The position numbers and the translations under genes are program-made. Positions 32,189-40,957 of a stretch of 49,056 nucleotides of DNA are shown piece by piece (position 1 is the first letter of the stretch; each line of letters begins with the position of its first letter). The DNA comes from an uncultured Collinsella sp. GTDB taxonomy: Bacteria; Actinomycetota; Coriobacteriia; Coriobacteriales; Coriobacteriaceae. The stretch spans positions 1 through 49,056 of the forward strand of contig URXE01000006.1 of assembly GCA_900551815.1 (NCBI GenBank), given 5' to 3'. The notes below the pieces were generated by a model that saw only the letters and a program-made list of their open reading frames with translations, searched no databases and was not told the origin of the DNA.

Positions 32189-33526
32189 ATGAACCAGCAG
32201 AACATCGATTACGTACTCCGTTCCGTAGAGCAGCGTGACATCCGCTTTGTGCGTCTGTGGTTTGTCGATATTCTCGGCCGCCTCAAGAACTTTGCCATTA
32301 GCCCCGAGGACCTCGAGGTCGCTTTTGAGGAGGGTATTGGCTTTGACGGCTCTGCCATCGAGGGCTTTGCCACGCCCGAGGAAGCCGACATGCTGGCGTT
32401 CCCCGATGCTTCGACCTTCCAGATTCTGCCGTGGCGCCCGAGCCATAACGGCGTCGCCCGCGTGTTCTGCGACGTGTGCACTCCCGATCGCAAGCCGTTT
32501 GCCGGCGACCCGCGCGATGCCCTGCGCCGCATGTTCCGCAAGGCCGAGAAGGCTGGTTATCTGCTCAACGTGGGTGCCGAGCTGGAGTATTACTACTTCC
32601 CCGACGAGCACACCCCCGAGCCGCTCGACAACGTGGGCTACTTCGATCTTTCGGTGAGCGATGCCGCTCGCGACCTGCGCCGCAACACGGTCCTCACGCT
32701 CGAGAAGATGTCCGTGCCCGTGGAGTACACCTTCCACGCCGCCGGCCGCTCGCAGCACGGCATGAGCCTGCGCCACGCCGAGGCCCTGAGCATGTCCGAC
32801 GCCATCACCACGGCCAAGCTCATCATTAAGCAGCAAGCCTACGAGAGCGGTTGCCACGCCTCCTTTATGCCCAAGCCGTTGGCGGGCGAGGACGGCAGCG
32901 CCATGTTTTTGCATCAGTCGCTGTTCGACCACGACGGTAACAACGTCTTTTGGGGCGAGGACGACGAGAAGTACCACCTCTCCGATATCGCCAAGCACTA
33001 CATGGCCGGCATCCTGGCGCACGCGCGCGAGATCAGCGCCATCACCAACCCCACGGTCAACTCGTACAAGCGCATCACCACGGGTGGCGACTCCGTGCCG
33101 CAGTACGCCACGTGGGGCCTGCGCAACCGCGCGAGTATGGTCCGCATCCCGGTCTACAAGCCCGGCAAGCAGCTGTCCACGCGCATCGAGCTTCGCAGCC
33201 CCGACCCCATGGCCAACCCGTACCTGGTCAACGCCGTCACGCTGGCGGCTGGCCTGGACGGCATCGAGCGCAAGCTGGAGCTCCCGCCCGAGGCCACGGC
33301 CGAGACGCTCAAGCTCACCGACCGCCAGATGGTCGAGGCCGGCTACACGCCGCTGCCGCGCTCGCTCAAAGAGGCGCTCGACGTGTTTGAGGACTCGCAG
33401 TTTATGAAGGATGCCCTCGGCGAGCACATCCACAGTTTCTTCCTTAAAAAGAAGCGCGACGAGTGGCATAAGTTTGAGTCCACGATTACCGAGTGGGAGA
33501 TCAAGCACTACCTGGCGAACTCCTAA
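32189..33526 (+). CDS. glnA: Glutamine synthetase type I-like, two metal ligands replaced
   Basis: The 445-residue protein aligns along its length with GSI-alpha: GFDGSAIEGFATPEEADM, GAELEYYYF (Glu131 and Glu133 kept), FMPKPLAGEDGSAMFLHQSLF, NPTVNSYKRI and IELRSPDPMANPYL. In the metal-binding segment, where canonical enzymes read HHEVxPGQHE, it reads FHAAGRSQHG (182-191), so the Glu residues equivalent to B. subtilis 189 and 196 are Ala184 and Gly191. It may therefore not be a normal glutamine synthetase; an altered ligase or a regulatory pseudoenzyme is possible. AAAGGGGAG precedes the ATG. The next gene encodes a GlnR-like regulator. Confidence 0.85.
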   Translation: MNQQNIDYVLRSVEQRDIRFVRLWFVDILGRLKNFAISPEDLEVAFEEGIGFDGSAIEGFATPEEADMLAFPDASTFQILPWRPSHNGVARVFCDVCTPDRKPFAGDPRDALRRMFRKAEKAGYLLNVGAELEYYYFPDEHTPEPLDNVGYFDLSVSDAARDLRRNTVLTLEKMSVPVEYTFHAAGRSQHGMSLRHAEALSMSDAITTAKLIIKQQAYESGCHASFMPKPLAGEDGSAMFLHQSLFDHDGNNVFWGEDDEKYHLSDIAKHYMAGILAHAREISAITNPTVNSYKRITTGGDSVPQYATWGLRNRASMVRIPVYKPGKQLSTRIELRSPDPMANPYLVNAVTLAAGLDGIERKLELPPEATAETLKLTDRQMVEAGYTPLPRSLKEALDVFEDSQFMKDALGEHIHSFFLKKKRDEWHKFESTITEWEIKHYLANS

Positions 33527-33576
33527 TCGCGCTGGCTTGTTCCAGTACGATTGAGCTCATTTCCTTGGAGGCCGAT

Positions 33577-34239
33577 ATGTCCGAAAAGAGTGCCCTGTTC
33601 ATGGCGCGCACGACGCGCTTCCACGAGTTTGCCCGCAGCTTGACGACCACCTTGGGTGTCGAGGTGAGCCTGGCCACCCCCGATTCGCCGACTGCGGCGC
33701 ACGACTTTGACCTGCTGATCCTCGATTCCGATGGCATCCGCAGCGACCGCATCGATCAGATTGCCAAGTGGCTTGACGATCGCGGCGGCGTCCCCATGCT
33801 GGTGATCGTCGACGACGAGGCGCTCGGCACCCTGCGCCTGCCGAATCACGCGCATGCCGACTTTGTATGCCCCACGGCGACGCCCAACGAGCTTAAGGCT
33901 CGCGCGCAGCGCCTGATGGGCGAGGAAGAGACCGTCGCCGCCGACGATGTGCTCAACATCGATAACCTCGAGATTAACCTGGCTACCTACCAGGTGACGC
34001 TCGATAACGAGCCCATCGACCTGACGCTGATGGAGTATTCGCTGCTGAGCTTTTTGGCGACGCACCCCAACCGTGCCTACAGCCGCGAGGTGCTGCTGCA
34101 CCGCGTGTGGGGCTTTGAGTACTGCGGCGGTACGCGTACCGTCGACGTGCACATCCGACGCATCCGCTCTAAGGTGGGCCCGCAGATCGCGGCACACATC
34201 ACCACCGTCCGCGGCGTGGGTTATCTGTTTAAGGACTAG
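33577..34239 (+). CDS. OmpR-type orphan response regulator, GlnR-like
   Basis: The 220-residue protein has a receiver-like domain (1-115) and a C-terminal winged helix (125-220) with LTLMEYSLLSFLATHP, VLLHRVWGFEY and TRTVDVHIRRIRSKVG. The receiver lacks the N-terminal acidic pair and the C-terminal Lys-Pro (FVCPTA instead), although an Asp remains in LILDSD. No histidine kinase gene is near. Atypical receivers of this kind are found in actinobacterial GlnR, which controls nitrogen genes, and the gene lies 50 bases after the glutamine synthetase-like gene. The start at 33577 has TTGGAGG upstream. Confidence 0.75.
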   Translation: MSEKSALFMARTTRFHEFARSLTTTLGVEVSLATPDSPTAAHDFDLLILDSDGIRSDRIDQIAKWLDDRGGVPMLVIVDDEALGTLRLPNHAHADFVCPTATPNELKARAQRLMGEEETVAADDVLNIDNLEINLATYQVTLDNEPIDLTLMEYSLLSFLATHPNRAYSREVLLHRVWGFEYCGGTRTVDVHIRRIRSKVGPQIAAHITTVRGVGYLFKD

Positions 34240-34243
34240 ATTT

Positions 34244-34276
34244 CCACCACAAAGGGGACAGGCACCTTTGTGGTGG
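34244..34276 (+). repeat. 33-bp hairpin repeat, copy 1
   Basis: Perfect 12-bp arms CCACCACAAAGG and CCTTTGTGGTGG flank the loop GGACAGGCA. It starts 5 bases after the regulator stop. It is identical to copy 2 at 43369, and related copies are at 44977 and 45940. Confidence 0.85.
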
Positions 34277-34394
34277 TATTGACGCAGGTGCGGGTTCCTT
34301 TCGGGCCTGCAACAGAACTTAAGCCTTCCTAAAAGATTGCGTTCTCATACACGTATGCCCGCATATTGGGGTACAACTCAACGTGAACAATGAT

Positions 34395-34420
34395 GGCCCG
34401 CCACATGTTTGGCGGGCCTT
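34395..34420 (+). terminator. Hairpin in the htrA leader
   Basis: GGCCCGCC (34395-34402) and GGCGGGCC (34411-34418) are followed by TTTGGTTATT. It lies 28 bases before the htrA start and could be a terminator of upstream transcription or an attenuator for htrA. Confidence 0.5.
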
Positions 34421-34447
34421 TGGTTATTAGACGAAAGGATCGCAGCC

Positions 34448-35908
34448 ATGAGCGAGAACGATTCCCAGCGTCCTCAGGATGCGGGCAACGCTGGCGAGAC
34501 CCAGCAGCAGCCGCGTGTGCAGGTGGAGTCGACGCCTGCCGGCAGTAACATTCCCTACGTGCAGGCTTACGATACACAGACCGGCCAGCCGCTGGGCGGT
34601 CAGCAGGTTGTAAACAAGCACACGGTGGTCAAGACCAAGACCAAAAAGCTGCCGATCTTTATTACGGCACTCGCCGGCTGTGCCTGCGGAGCCCTGCTGG
34701 TCATTGCGCTCATTATGAGCGGCACGCTCAATATTGGCGGCGGAAAGAATGCCGTGACGGCGGGTGCTTCGGGTTCTTCGACGCAAAAGATCACGATTGA
34801 CTCCGAGGACACCACGCTGGCCGAGGCCGTCTCTGCCAAGGCGTTGCCCTCCGTCGTTTCCATCACCGCCACTTCGAGCGGCAGCCAGAATGGCTCGCTT
34901 TCGCAGTCTGCTGATGAGTCGGATAGCTCGGGCAGCGTCGGTTCGGGCGTGGTGCTCGATACCGAGGGCCACATCCTCACCAACAACCACGTGGTCGATG
35001 GCTATGACCAGTACGTGGTGACCATGGACGACGGCACCACCTACGAGGCCGAGTTCGTGGGCAACGACGCTTCGAGCGACCTGGCCGTCATCAAGCTCAA
35101 GGACGCCGACGCCTCCAAGCTCACGCCGATCGAGATTGGTGATTCCTCCAAGCTCAACGTGGGCGAGTGGGTCATGGCGATCGGCTCGCCGTTCGGCAAC
35201 GAGCAGTCTGTCTCCACGGGCATCGTGTCGGCGCTGTATCGCTCCACGGCCATGAGCTCTACCAGCGGCAACACCATCTACGCCAACATGATCCAGACCG
35301 ATGCCGCCATCAACCCGGGCAACTCCGGTGGCGCGCTCGTCAACGACAACGGCGAGCTCGTGGGTATCAACTCGCTCATCGAGAGCTACTCGGGCTCCAG
35401 CTCGGGCGTGGGCTTTGCTATTCCCGTTAACTACGCCAAGAACATTGCCGACCAGATCATCGACGGCAAGACGCCGGTGCATCCGTACATGGGCGCTACG
35501 CTTTCGAGCGTCAATGCGCTCAACGCCCGCACCAACAAGCTGAGCACCGATAGCGGCGCGTATGTGGCGAGCGTCGTCGAGGATGGTCCTGCTGCTAAGG
35601 CTGGCATTCAGGAGGGCGACGTCATCACCAAGCTGGGCGACGACGAGATCACGAGCGCCGATGGTCTGATTATCGCGCTGCGCAGCCACGAGGTAGGCGA
35701 GAAGGTCGAGATCACGCTTATGCGCGGCAAGGAAGAGAAGAAGGTCACGGTCGAGCTGGCCTCCGATGAAGAGTTGCAGAACCAGCAGCAGGACGACAGC
35801 TCGACCGACACCGGCAACGGCGGTATTACCGACGATCAGCTGCGCCAGTACCTGGAGGAGCTGCTAGGCCAGCAGGGCCAGGGTCAAGGTTACGGCCAGG
35901 GGTTCTAG
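34448..35908 (+). CDS. htrA: HtrA/DegP-like membrane-anchored serine protease
   Basis: The 486-residue protein has a Gln-rich cytosolic N-terminus, one membrane segment (about 75-98, LPIFITALAGCACGALLVIA), a Ser-rich linker, a trypsin-like domain and one PDZ domain (about 345-440), then a Gln/Gly-rich tail. The catalytic triad is His181 (NNHVV), Asp211 (SSDLAV) and Ser293 (NPGNSGGAL). It should act outside the membrane in quality control of exported proteins. The start at 34448 is set by GAAAGGA. It appears to be a single-gene unit. Confidence 0.93.
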   Translation: MSENDSQRPQDAGNAGETQQQPRVQVESTPAGSNIPYVQAYDTQTGQPLGGQQVVNKHTVVKTKTKKLPIFITALAGCACGALLVIALIMSGTLNIGGGKNAVTAGASGSSTQKITIDSEDTTLAEAVSAKALPSVVSITATSSGSQNGSLSQSADESDSSGSVGSGVVLDTEGHILTNNHVVDGYDQYVVTMDDGTTYEAEFVGNDASSDLAVIKLKDADASKLTPIEIGDSSKLNVGEWVMAIGSPFGNEQSVSTGIVSALYRSTAMSSTSGNTIYANMIQTDAAINPGNSGGALVNDNGELVGINSLIESYSGSSSGVGFAIPVNYAKNIADQIIDGKTPVHPYMGATLSSVNALNARTNKLSTDSGAYVASVVEDGPAAKAGIQEGDVITKLGDDEITSADGLIIALRSHEVGEKVEITLMRGKEEKKVTVELASDEELQNQQQDDSSTDTGNGGITDDQLRQYLEELLGQQGQGQGYGQGF

Positions 35909-35933
35909 CGAGCCGTTTTACACATATCGAAGC

Positions 35934-35974
35934 AAGAGGGGCTGTCCCGTCAACGCGGGACAGCCCCTCTTTTC
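35934..35974 (+). terminator. Terminator after htrA
   Basis: Perfect 16-bp arms (35934-35949 and 35956-35971) are followed by TTTT. Confidence 0.92.
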
Positions 35975-36156
35975 TTATTGATCCGTTGGGGACGGAGGAA
36001 AACGGATCATTTAGAGTTGATAAGAGCATGGTTGGATCGCGCGATCCACCCCGGTCTAGCGGCTGCCGATTCGGTGCGGTTTGAGACCGCTATTCGGCCC
36101 CGTTGCGACCGGTGGTACTCTTGTATCCGTTTGAAATCGAGCGAAGGAGTGCCGCT

Positions 36157-38385
36157 ATGGAGCAATCGAGCCTGTTTGGTGACGGCGTGGACATCGATAC
36201 CGAAACGCCCACGACCGCGGAAGCCACCGCACCGACCGACGCCCGTGCCCAGGCGGCAGCGCGCGCGGCCGAGCTGCGCCATGAGCTCGATTACCACGCC
36301 TATCGCTACTATATGCTCGATGCGCCTGAGATCACGGACGCCGCCTTTGACAAAATGCTCGTTGAGCTGCAGGAAATCGAGGCGACCTATCCCGACCTGG
36401 TGACGTCCGACAGCTATACCCAGCGCGTGGGCGGCTACGTGAGCGAGCAGTTTACGCCGGTCACGCATATGGCGCGCATGTATTCCATGGACGATGCCAT
36501 GGATCTGGACGAACTCGACGCATGGCTCCAGCGCGCCGAGGATGCGCTCGGTGCTGGCAGCGTCACCTATACCTGCGAGCTTAAGATCGACGGCCTGGGC
36601 GTGGCACTTACCTACCAAAACGGCACCTTCGTACGCGCGGCCACACGTGGCGATGGCACCACGGGCGAGGACGTGTCGCTCAACGTCCGTACCATCAAGG
36701 ATGTGCCCATGCACCTGTCCGAGCCGGCGCTCGCTCACATGGGCGCCGACCGCGAGCGCGCCATCGAGGTGCGCGGCGAGGTCTACATGCCTAAGGGCAG
36801 CTTTGTTCGTCTGAATGAAGAGGCCGATGCCGAGGGGCGCGACCCCTTCGCCAACCCGCGCAACGCTGCCGCCGGCAGCCTGCGTCAGAAGGATCCCAAG
36901 GTCACGGCGCGCCGCGACCTAGCCACCTTTATCTACGCCATCGCCGATACCGATCCGCTGCACGTTCACAGCCAGCGCGAATTTCTCGACTGGCTGCGCA
37001 ACGCCGGCTTTAGCGTCAACCCCAACGTGGCTCGTTGCGCCACGCCGGCCGAGGTTCACGAGTTCTGTGCCCAGGCCCTCGAGCACCGCGGCGATCTCGA
37101 TTACGACATCGACGGCGTGGTCGTAAAGGTGGACAGCTTCCAGCAGCAACTCGACCTGGGCTTTACCGCCCGCGCGCCGCGCTGGGCCATTGCCTTTAAG
37201 TTTCCGCCCGAGGAAAAGCAGACCATCCTACGCGAAATCCGTATCCAGGTGGGTCGCACCGGTGTGCTCACGCCGGTCGCCGAGTTCGACCCGGTGACAG
37301 TCGCCGGCTCCACCATCGCGCGCGCCACGCTGCACAACATCGACGAGATCCGTCGCAAAAACGTGCGCGAGGGCGACACCATCATCGTGCACAAGGCGGG
37401 CGACGTGATTCCCGAGGTCGTGGGCCCGGTGCTCGACAAGCGTCCGGCCGATTCGGTCGACTGGCGTATGCCCGAGGTTTGCCCCGTGTGCGGCAGCCCC
37501 GTGGTCCACGAGGATGGCGAGGTGGCCTACCGCTGCGTGTCCATCGACTGCCCCGCGCAGCTCAAGGAGCGCCTGCTCCACTGGGTGAGCCGCGGCTGCA
37601 TGGACGTCGACGGCCTGGGCGACGAGATCGTCGACAAGATGATCGCCGCCGGCCTGATCCACGATGTCGCGGACTTCTACCAGCTCACGGTCGACGACAT
37701 CGCAGGCCTGGACACGGGGCGCACCTATGCTAGCTCCAACAGCAAAAAAGGCGTCAAGAAGGGCGATCCCATCCCGGTGGGCCTCAAGACGGCCGAGAAA
37801 ATCATCGCCGAGCTCAACAAGTCCAAGAGCCAGCCGCTCGGTCGCGTGCTGTTTGCCCTGGGTATCCGCCACGTGGGCAAGAGCGTGGGCGAGGTCATCG
37901 CTGAGCGATTCCTGTCGATTGACAAGCTCATTTTGGCGAGCGAAGAGGACATCGCCGAGTGCGAGGGCATCGGTCCCAAGATTGCGGCGAGCGTCAAGCA
38001 GTTCCTGGCCGTGCCCGAGAACCTTGCCGTGCTGGAACGTCTGCGCCAGGCGGGCCTTTCGCTCGAGGTCGACTTGGGCGCTGCGCACGCGCAAGCCGCA
38101 GCCGACGCTGGCGTGGCGGGCGAGCTCGCCGACGCACAGCCACTCGCGGGTCTGACCTTCGTGCTGACAGGCACGCTCGTCAACCGCACCCGCGACGAGG
38201 CGGGCGCGGCGCTCAAGGTGCTTGGTGCCAAGGTCTCGGGCAGTGTTTCAAAGAAGACGAGCTATCTGGTCGCCGGCCCCAAAGCGGGCTCCAAGCTCAC
38301 CAAGGCCGAGCAGCTGGGTGTGCCCGTGCTGGACGAGGATGCACTCGAGCAGATCTTGGCTACTGGTCAGGTGCCCCAGGCTTAG
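36157..38385 (+). CDS. ligA: NAD-dependent DNA ligase LigA
   Basis: The 742-residue protein joins nicks during replication and repair. It has the Ia domain (HAYRYYMLDAPEITDAAFD), the adenylation site CELKIDGLG with Lys143, the OB-fold, the four-Cys zinc finger (CPVCGS near 442 and CVSIDCPA near 460), helix-hairpin-helix repeats (GIGPKIAASV), and a C-terminal BRCT domain (LAGLTFVLTGTLVNRTR near 665). The start at 36157 is chosen for GAAGGAG just upstream and gives a short Ala/Thr-rich N-terminal extension of about 35 residues. The length is somewhat above the usual 670. Confidence 0.97.
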   Translation: MEQSSLFGDGVDIDTETPTTAEATAPTDARAQAAARAAELRHELDYHAYRYYMLDAPEITDAAFDKMLVELQEIEATYPDLVTSDSYTQRVGGYVSEQFTPVTHMARMYSMDDAMDLDELDAWLQRAEDALGAGSVTYTCELKIDGLGVALTYQNGTFVRAATRGDGTTGEDVSLNVRTIKDVPMHLSEPALAHMGADRERAIEVRGEVYMPKGSFVRLNEEADAEGRDPFANPRNAAAGSLRQKDPKVTARRDLATFIYAIADTDPLHVHSQREFLDWLRNAGFSVNPNVARCATPAEVHEFCAQALEHRGDLDYDIDGVVVKVDSFQQQLDLGFTARAPRWAIAFKFPPEEKQTILREIRIQVGRTGVLTPVAEFDPVTVAGSTIARATLHNIDEIRRKNVREGDTIIVHKAGDVIPEVVGPVLDKRPADSVDWRMPEVCPVCGSPVVHEDGEVAYRCVSIDCPAQLKERLLHWVSRGCMDVDGLGDEIVDKMIAAGLIHDVADFYQLTVDDIAGLDTGRTYASSNSKKGVKKGDPIPVGLKTAEKIIAELNKSKSQPLGRVLFALGIRHVGKSVGEVIAERFLSIDKLILASEEDIAECEGIGPKIAASVKQFLAVPENLAVLERLRQAGLSLEVDLGAAHAQAAADAGVAGELADAQPLAGLTFVLTGTLVNRTRDEAGAALKVLGAKVSGSVSKKTSYLVAGPKAGSKLTKAEQLGVPVLDEDALEQILATGQVPQA

Positions 38386-38404
38386 TGCATCAATAGTCAA
38401 ATTG

Positions 38405-38444
38405 AAGAACCGCCCGGAAGCACGATGTCTTCCGGGCGGTTCTT
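38405..38444. terminator. Convergent terminator between ligA and merR
   Basis: Perfect 16-bp arms (38405-38420 and 38429-38444) with an 8-nt loop lie between the two convergent genes and touch the merR stop codon. The T runs are short on both sides. Confidence 0.8.
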
Positions 38445-39291
38445 ACTTTGCTGGGGCAATCGGCACCGTGATCTGTGTCACGTAGGTTGTGGGGTCGTCG
38501 CTGATGATGTCGTCGATCAGGGCAATCTCGCGCGAGGGCCCGGCGGGTGTCAGGTTGCGCTCGCGCATATAGCCGAGCAGCTGCTCATAGCGCGTGCCTG
38601 CCTGCCCGTGCGTGCCGCGGAAGCTTATGGTCAGGCATCGCGCGGCGGGCCGCGTCTCGACGTCGCCCACGTAATCATCGGTGTTATCGAGCAGCAAAAA
38701 GACCTCGTCGTAGCCGTCAAAGTCGCCGGCGGCGAGGCGCTCGGCGCTGATCCCAACGCCCAAGTTGCCCAAGAAGACAAAGGTCTCGTGCTGCCCCTTC
38801 TGCAATTGACGAATCTGCCACTCCAGCGCATAGGCGTCGGTAGGATTGACGCGTTCGCGCAGCACGGCGCAGCGAAATTCGGGCGCATCGATTGTGCAAA
38901 TGGTGTCGAGCTTGGTGTTCAGGGCATCGTGAAGCAGCGCAAGCCGGTTATCGATCTTGCGCGACACGCGTTCGAGCTCGCGGCGCTTGCGCTCGATGAG
39001 CTCCTGCTGCTGAGCCAGCTGCCGCTGCATAAGGTCCACATCGCGCATGGTCACAAAATCACGGATTTGCGCGAGTGACAAATCGAGAACGCGCAGGTGG
39101 CTGATGGTATTGAGGGTGGAGAGCTGCCGCGATCCGTAGTAGCGGTACCCGCTCGCCGGATCGATGTGCGCCGGGTCCAGTAGGCCCATCTGTTCGTAAT
39201 GGCGCAACGTGCCCACGCTCAGGTTAAACAGGCGTGCCACCTCGCCAATGCGGAGCAGGCCCTCGGTATGTTCACTTGGCATGTCGATCAC
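38443..39291 (-). CDS. MerR-family regulator with a GyrI-like effector domain
   Basis: The 282-residue protein has an N-terminal MerR winged helix (IGEVARLFNLSVGTLRHYEQMGLLDP), a coiled coil (about 85-120) and a C-terminal effector-binding domain like that of BmrR, a multidrug-sensing activator. GTG at 39291 follows GAAAGGAG at the right spacing; ATG at 39282 is the alternative. It lies 54 bases after the MATE gene on the same strand, so the two likely form one operon and the protein probably controls it through the dyad at 40742-40762. Confidence 0.85.
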   Translation of the reverse strand: MIDMPSEHTEGLLRIGEVARLFNLSVGTLRHYEQMGLLDPAHIDPASGYRYYGSRQLSTLNTISHLRVLDLSLAQIRDFVTMRDVDLMQRQLAQQQELIERKRRELERVSRKIDNRLALLHDALNTKLDTICTIDAPEFRCAVLRERVNPTDAYALEWQIRQLQKGQHETFVFLGNLGVGISAERLAAGDFDGYDEVFLLLDNTDDYVGDVETRPAARCLTISFRGTHGQAGTRYEQLLGYMRERNLTPAGPSREIALIDDIISDDPTTYVTQITVPIAPAK

Positions 39292-39345
39292 AGGACCGCT
39301 CCTTTCAATAGGGTCGGGGAGGGGCGCCAGGCTTGCGTTGCCCCG

Positions 39346-40692
39346 CTACGCCACTAGCTTGTCAAAAGCTCCGCGGCGGTTGAGCACGGTAAACGCCATC
39401 ACGCAAATGACTGCCGACAGAATCGACCCGCACGGCGAGGCGATGCCCATGGGAAACAGCGTGTCGGAATAGGCGTTCGACAGCAGCCACGCGCCCGGCA
39501 CGCGAATGAGTGCCACGGCCAGCACGTTGTGCGCAAAGCCGATGTAGCTCTTGCCGTATGCAGCGAAAAAGCCGCTAAAGCAAATATGGATGCCGGCAAA
39601 GATTGCATCGAAAATATAACTGTGTATATAGCCGGTACCGGCCGCGACCACCGCGGGGTCCTTGGCAAAAAAGCCAATAAACGCCGGCGCCACCAGCCAC
39701 ATCAGCACCGTGATCAGGCAGCCGTACACCACCGAGATCGTCATGGCGTCCTTGAGCACCTGACGCGCGCGATCGCCCTTGCCCGCGCCGGCATTTTGCG
39801 CCGTGAGCGCGCTGACGGTGGCGCCCATGGAGCTCGGCACAATGAATAAAAAGCTGATCATCTTTTCGACCAGGCCCACGGCGGCGGCGTCGACGAGCCC
39901 TCGATGGTTGGCGATGACGGTGATAAACATAAACGCCACCTGGATGCAGCCGTCCTGCACGGCCACAGGCACGCCGATCTTAAGAATGCTGCCGAGCACC
40001 TCGGGCTGGGGACGCAGGTCGCTGCGCTTAACGTGGATGTTCGTGCGGCGGCTCTTAAGCCACACGAGCGCGAGGGCAACGCTGGCCGTCTGGGCGGTTA
40101 CCGTGCCGAGCGCCGCGCCCACGGGGCCGAGCCCCATGTGTCCGATAAACAGAAAGTCGAGCGCGATGTTGATGATGCATGCCACGCCAATCACGTACAT
40201 GGGCGAGCGCGAATCGCCCAGCCCGCGAAAGATGGCCGAAAGAATGTTGTACGCGGCGATAAACGGAATGCCGACAAAGCAGATACGCAGGTAGGCGGCG
40301 GTTCCTTCGACTGCCTCGGGTGGCGTGCCAATGAGCGCCACAACCTGCGGGCACAGCGCAAGCAGGACAACGGCCAGCACCACCGAGACACCCATAAAGA
40401 GCGTGATGGTGTTGCCGATGGCGGTCTCGGCACGGTCGAAGCGACGCGAGCCCACGGCGTGGCCGACGATGACCGTCGTTCCCATGGCCAAGCCCACGAG
40501 CGTCACGGTAATGATATAGAGCGTCTGAGCGCCATTGCCCACGGCGGTGATGCCGGCAGCGCCGCTAAACTGCCCCATCATGTACAGATCGGCCATGCCG
40601 TAGAGCATCTGCAAAAAGTACGAGAGCATATAAGGCAGGGCAAAGACCGCGATGGTCTTGAGGACATTGCCGCGTGTGAGGTCGTGTTCCAT
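39346..40692 (-). CDS. MATE-family efflux transporter
   Basis: The 448-residue protein has about 12 membrane helices and the MATE pattern in both halves (GMADLYMMGQFSGAAGITAVG near residue 32, and GLVEKMISFLFIVPSSMGATVSALTAQNAGAG near 245, described here in part). Such proteins export drugs or metabolites using a cation gradient. It is followed by merR, and a MerR-type dyad with a -35 box lies upstream, so it is probably an inducible multidrug exporter. The substrate is unknown. Confidence 0.88.
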   Translation of the reverse strand: MEHDLTRGNVLKTIAVFALPYMLSYFLQMLYGMADLYMMGQFSGAAGITAVGNGAQTLYIITVTLVGLAMGTTVIVGHAVGSRRFDRAETAIGNTITLFMGVSVVLAVVLLALCPQVVALIGTPPEAVEGTAAYLRICFVGIPFIAAYNILSAIFRGLGDSRSPMYVIGVACIINIALDFLFIGHMGLGPVGAALGTVTAQTASVALALVWLKSRRTNIHVKRSDLRPQPEVLGSILKIGVPVAVQDGCIQVAFMFITVIANHRGLVDAAAVGLVEKMISFLFIVPSSMGATVSALTAQNAGAGKGDRARQVLKDAMTISVVYGCLITVLMWLVAPAFIGFFAKDPAVVAAGTGYIHSYIFDAIFAGIHICFSGFFAAYGKSYIGFAHNVLAVALIRVPGAWLLSNAYSDTLFPMGIASPCGSILSAVICVMAFTVLNRRGAFDKLVA

Positions 40693-40741
40693 GGGCGGGG
40701 CACTTTCTGGCTGGGTTTGTTTAGCTACCAGTGTAGTGAAA

Positions 40742-40765
40742 ACCCTATAACGATTATAGAGTCAA
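40742..40765 (-). promoter_or_regulatory. MerR-type operator/promoter of the MATE-merR operon
   Basis: On the minus strand TTGACT (-35, complement of 40760-40765) runs into the dyad ACTCTATAA-TCG-TTATAGGGT (8 of 9 pairs, 40742-40762). A dyad inside the promoter spacer is the hallmark of MerR activators. Confidence 0.6.
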
Positions 40766-40957
40766 GGTTTGTGTTGGGTGCCGGGCGAAAAAAGTTGTGT
40801 GCGTAGGCATGCCTCATTGAACATGGACGGCCGAGCCAGATCGTGTTTGCGCTTGGAAATGCCGTTCACCTGAGTCGTGTCGTACGCATGTCGACCCATT
40901 CTTTCCGTGCGGTACTATATTCCCTGAAGAATAAAGGCCAGCGCGAGGGGAGGCTGC

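Noticed and set aside
40871..40879. CCGTTCACC half site of the pectin operator before moaA
   Set aside because: The other half and the central palindrome are missing, and molybdenum cofactor genes have no clear link to the regulon.
40770..40957. Possible molybdenum-cofactor riboswitch before moaA
   Set aside because: Only short fragments recall the consensus and no consistent set of helices could be drawn. A covariance search would be needed.
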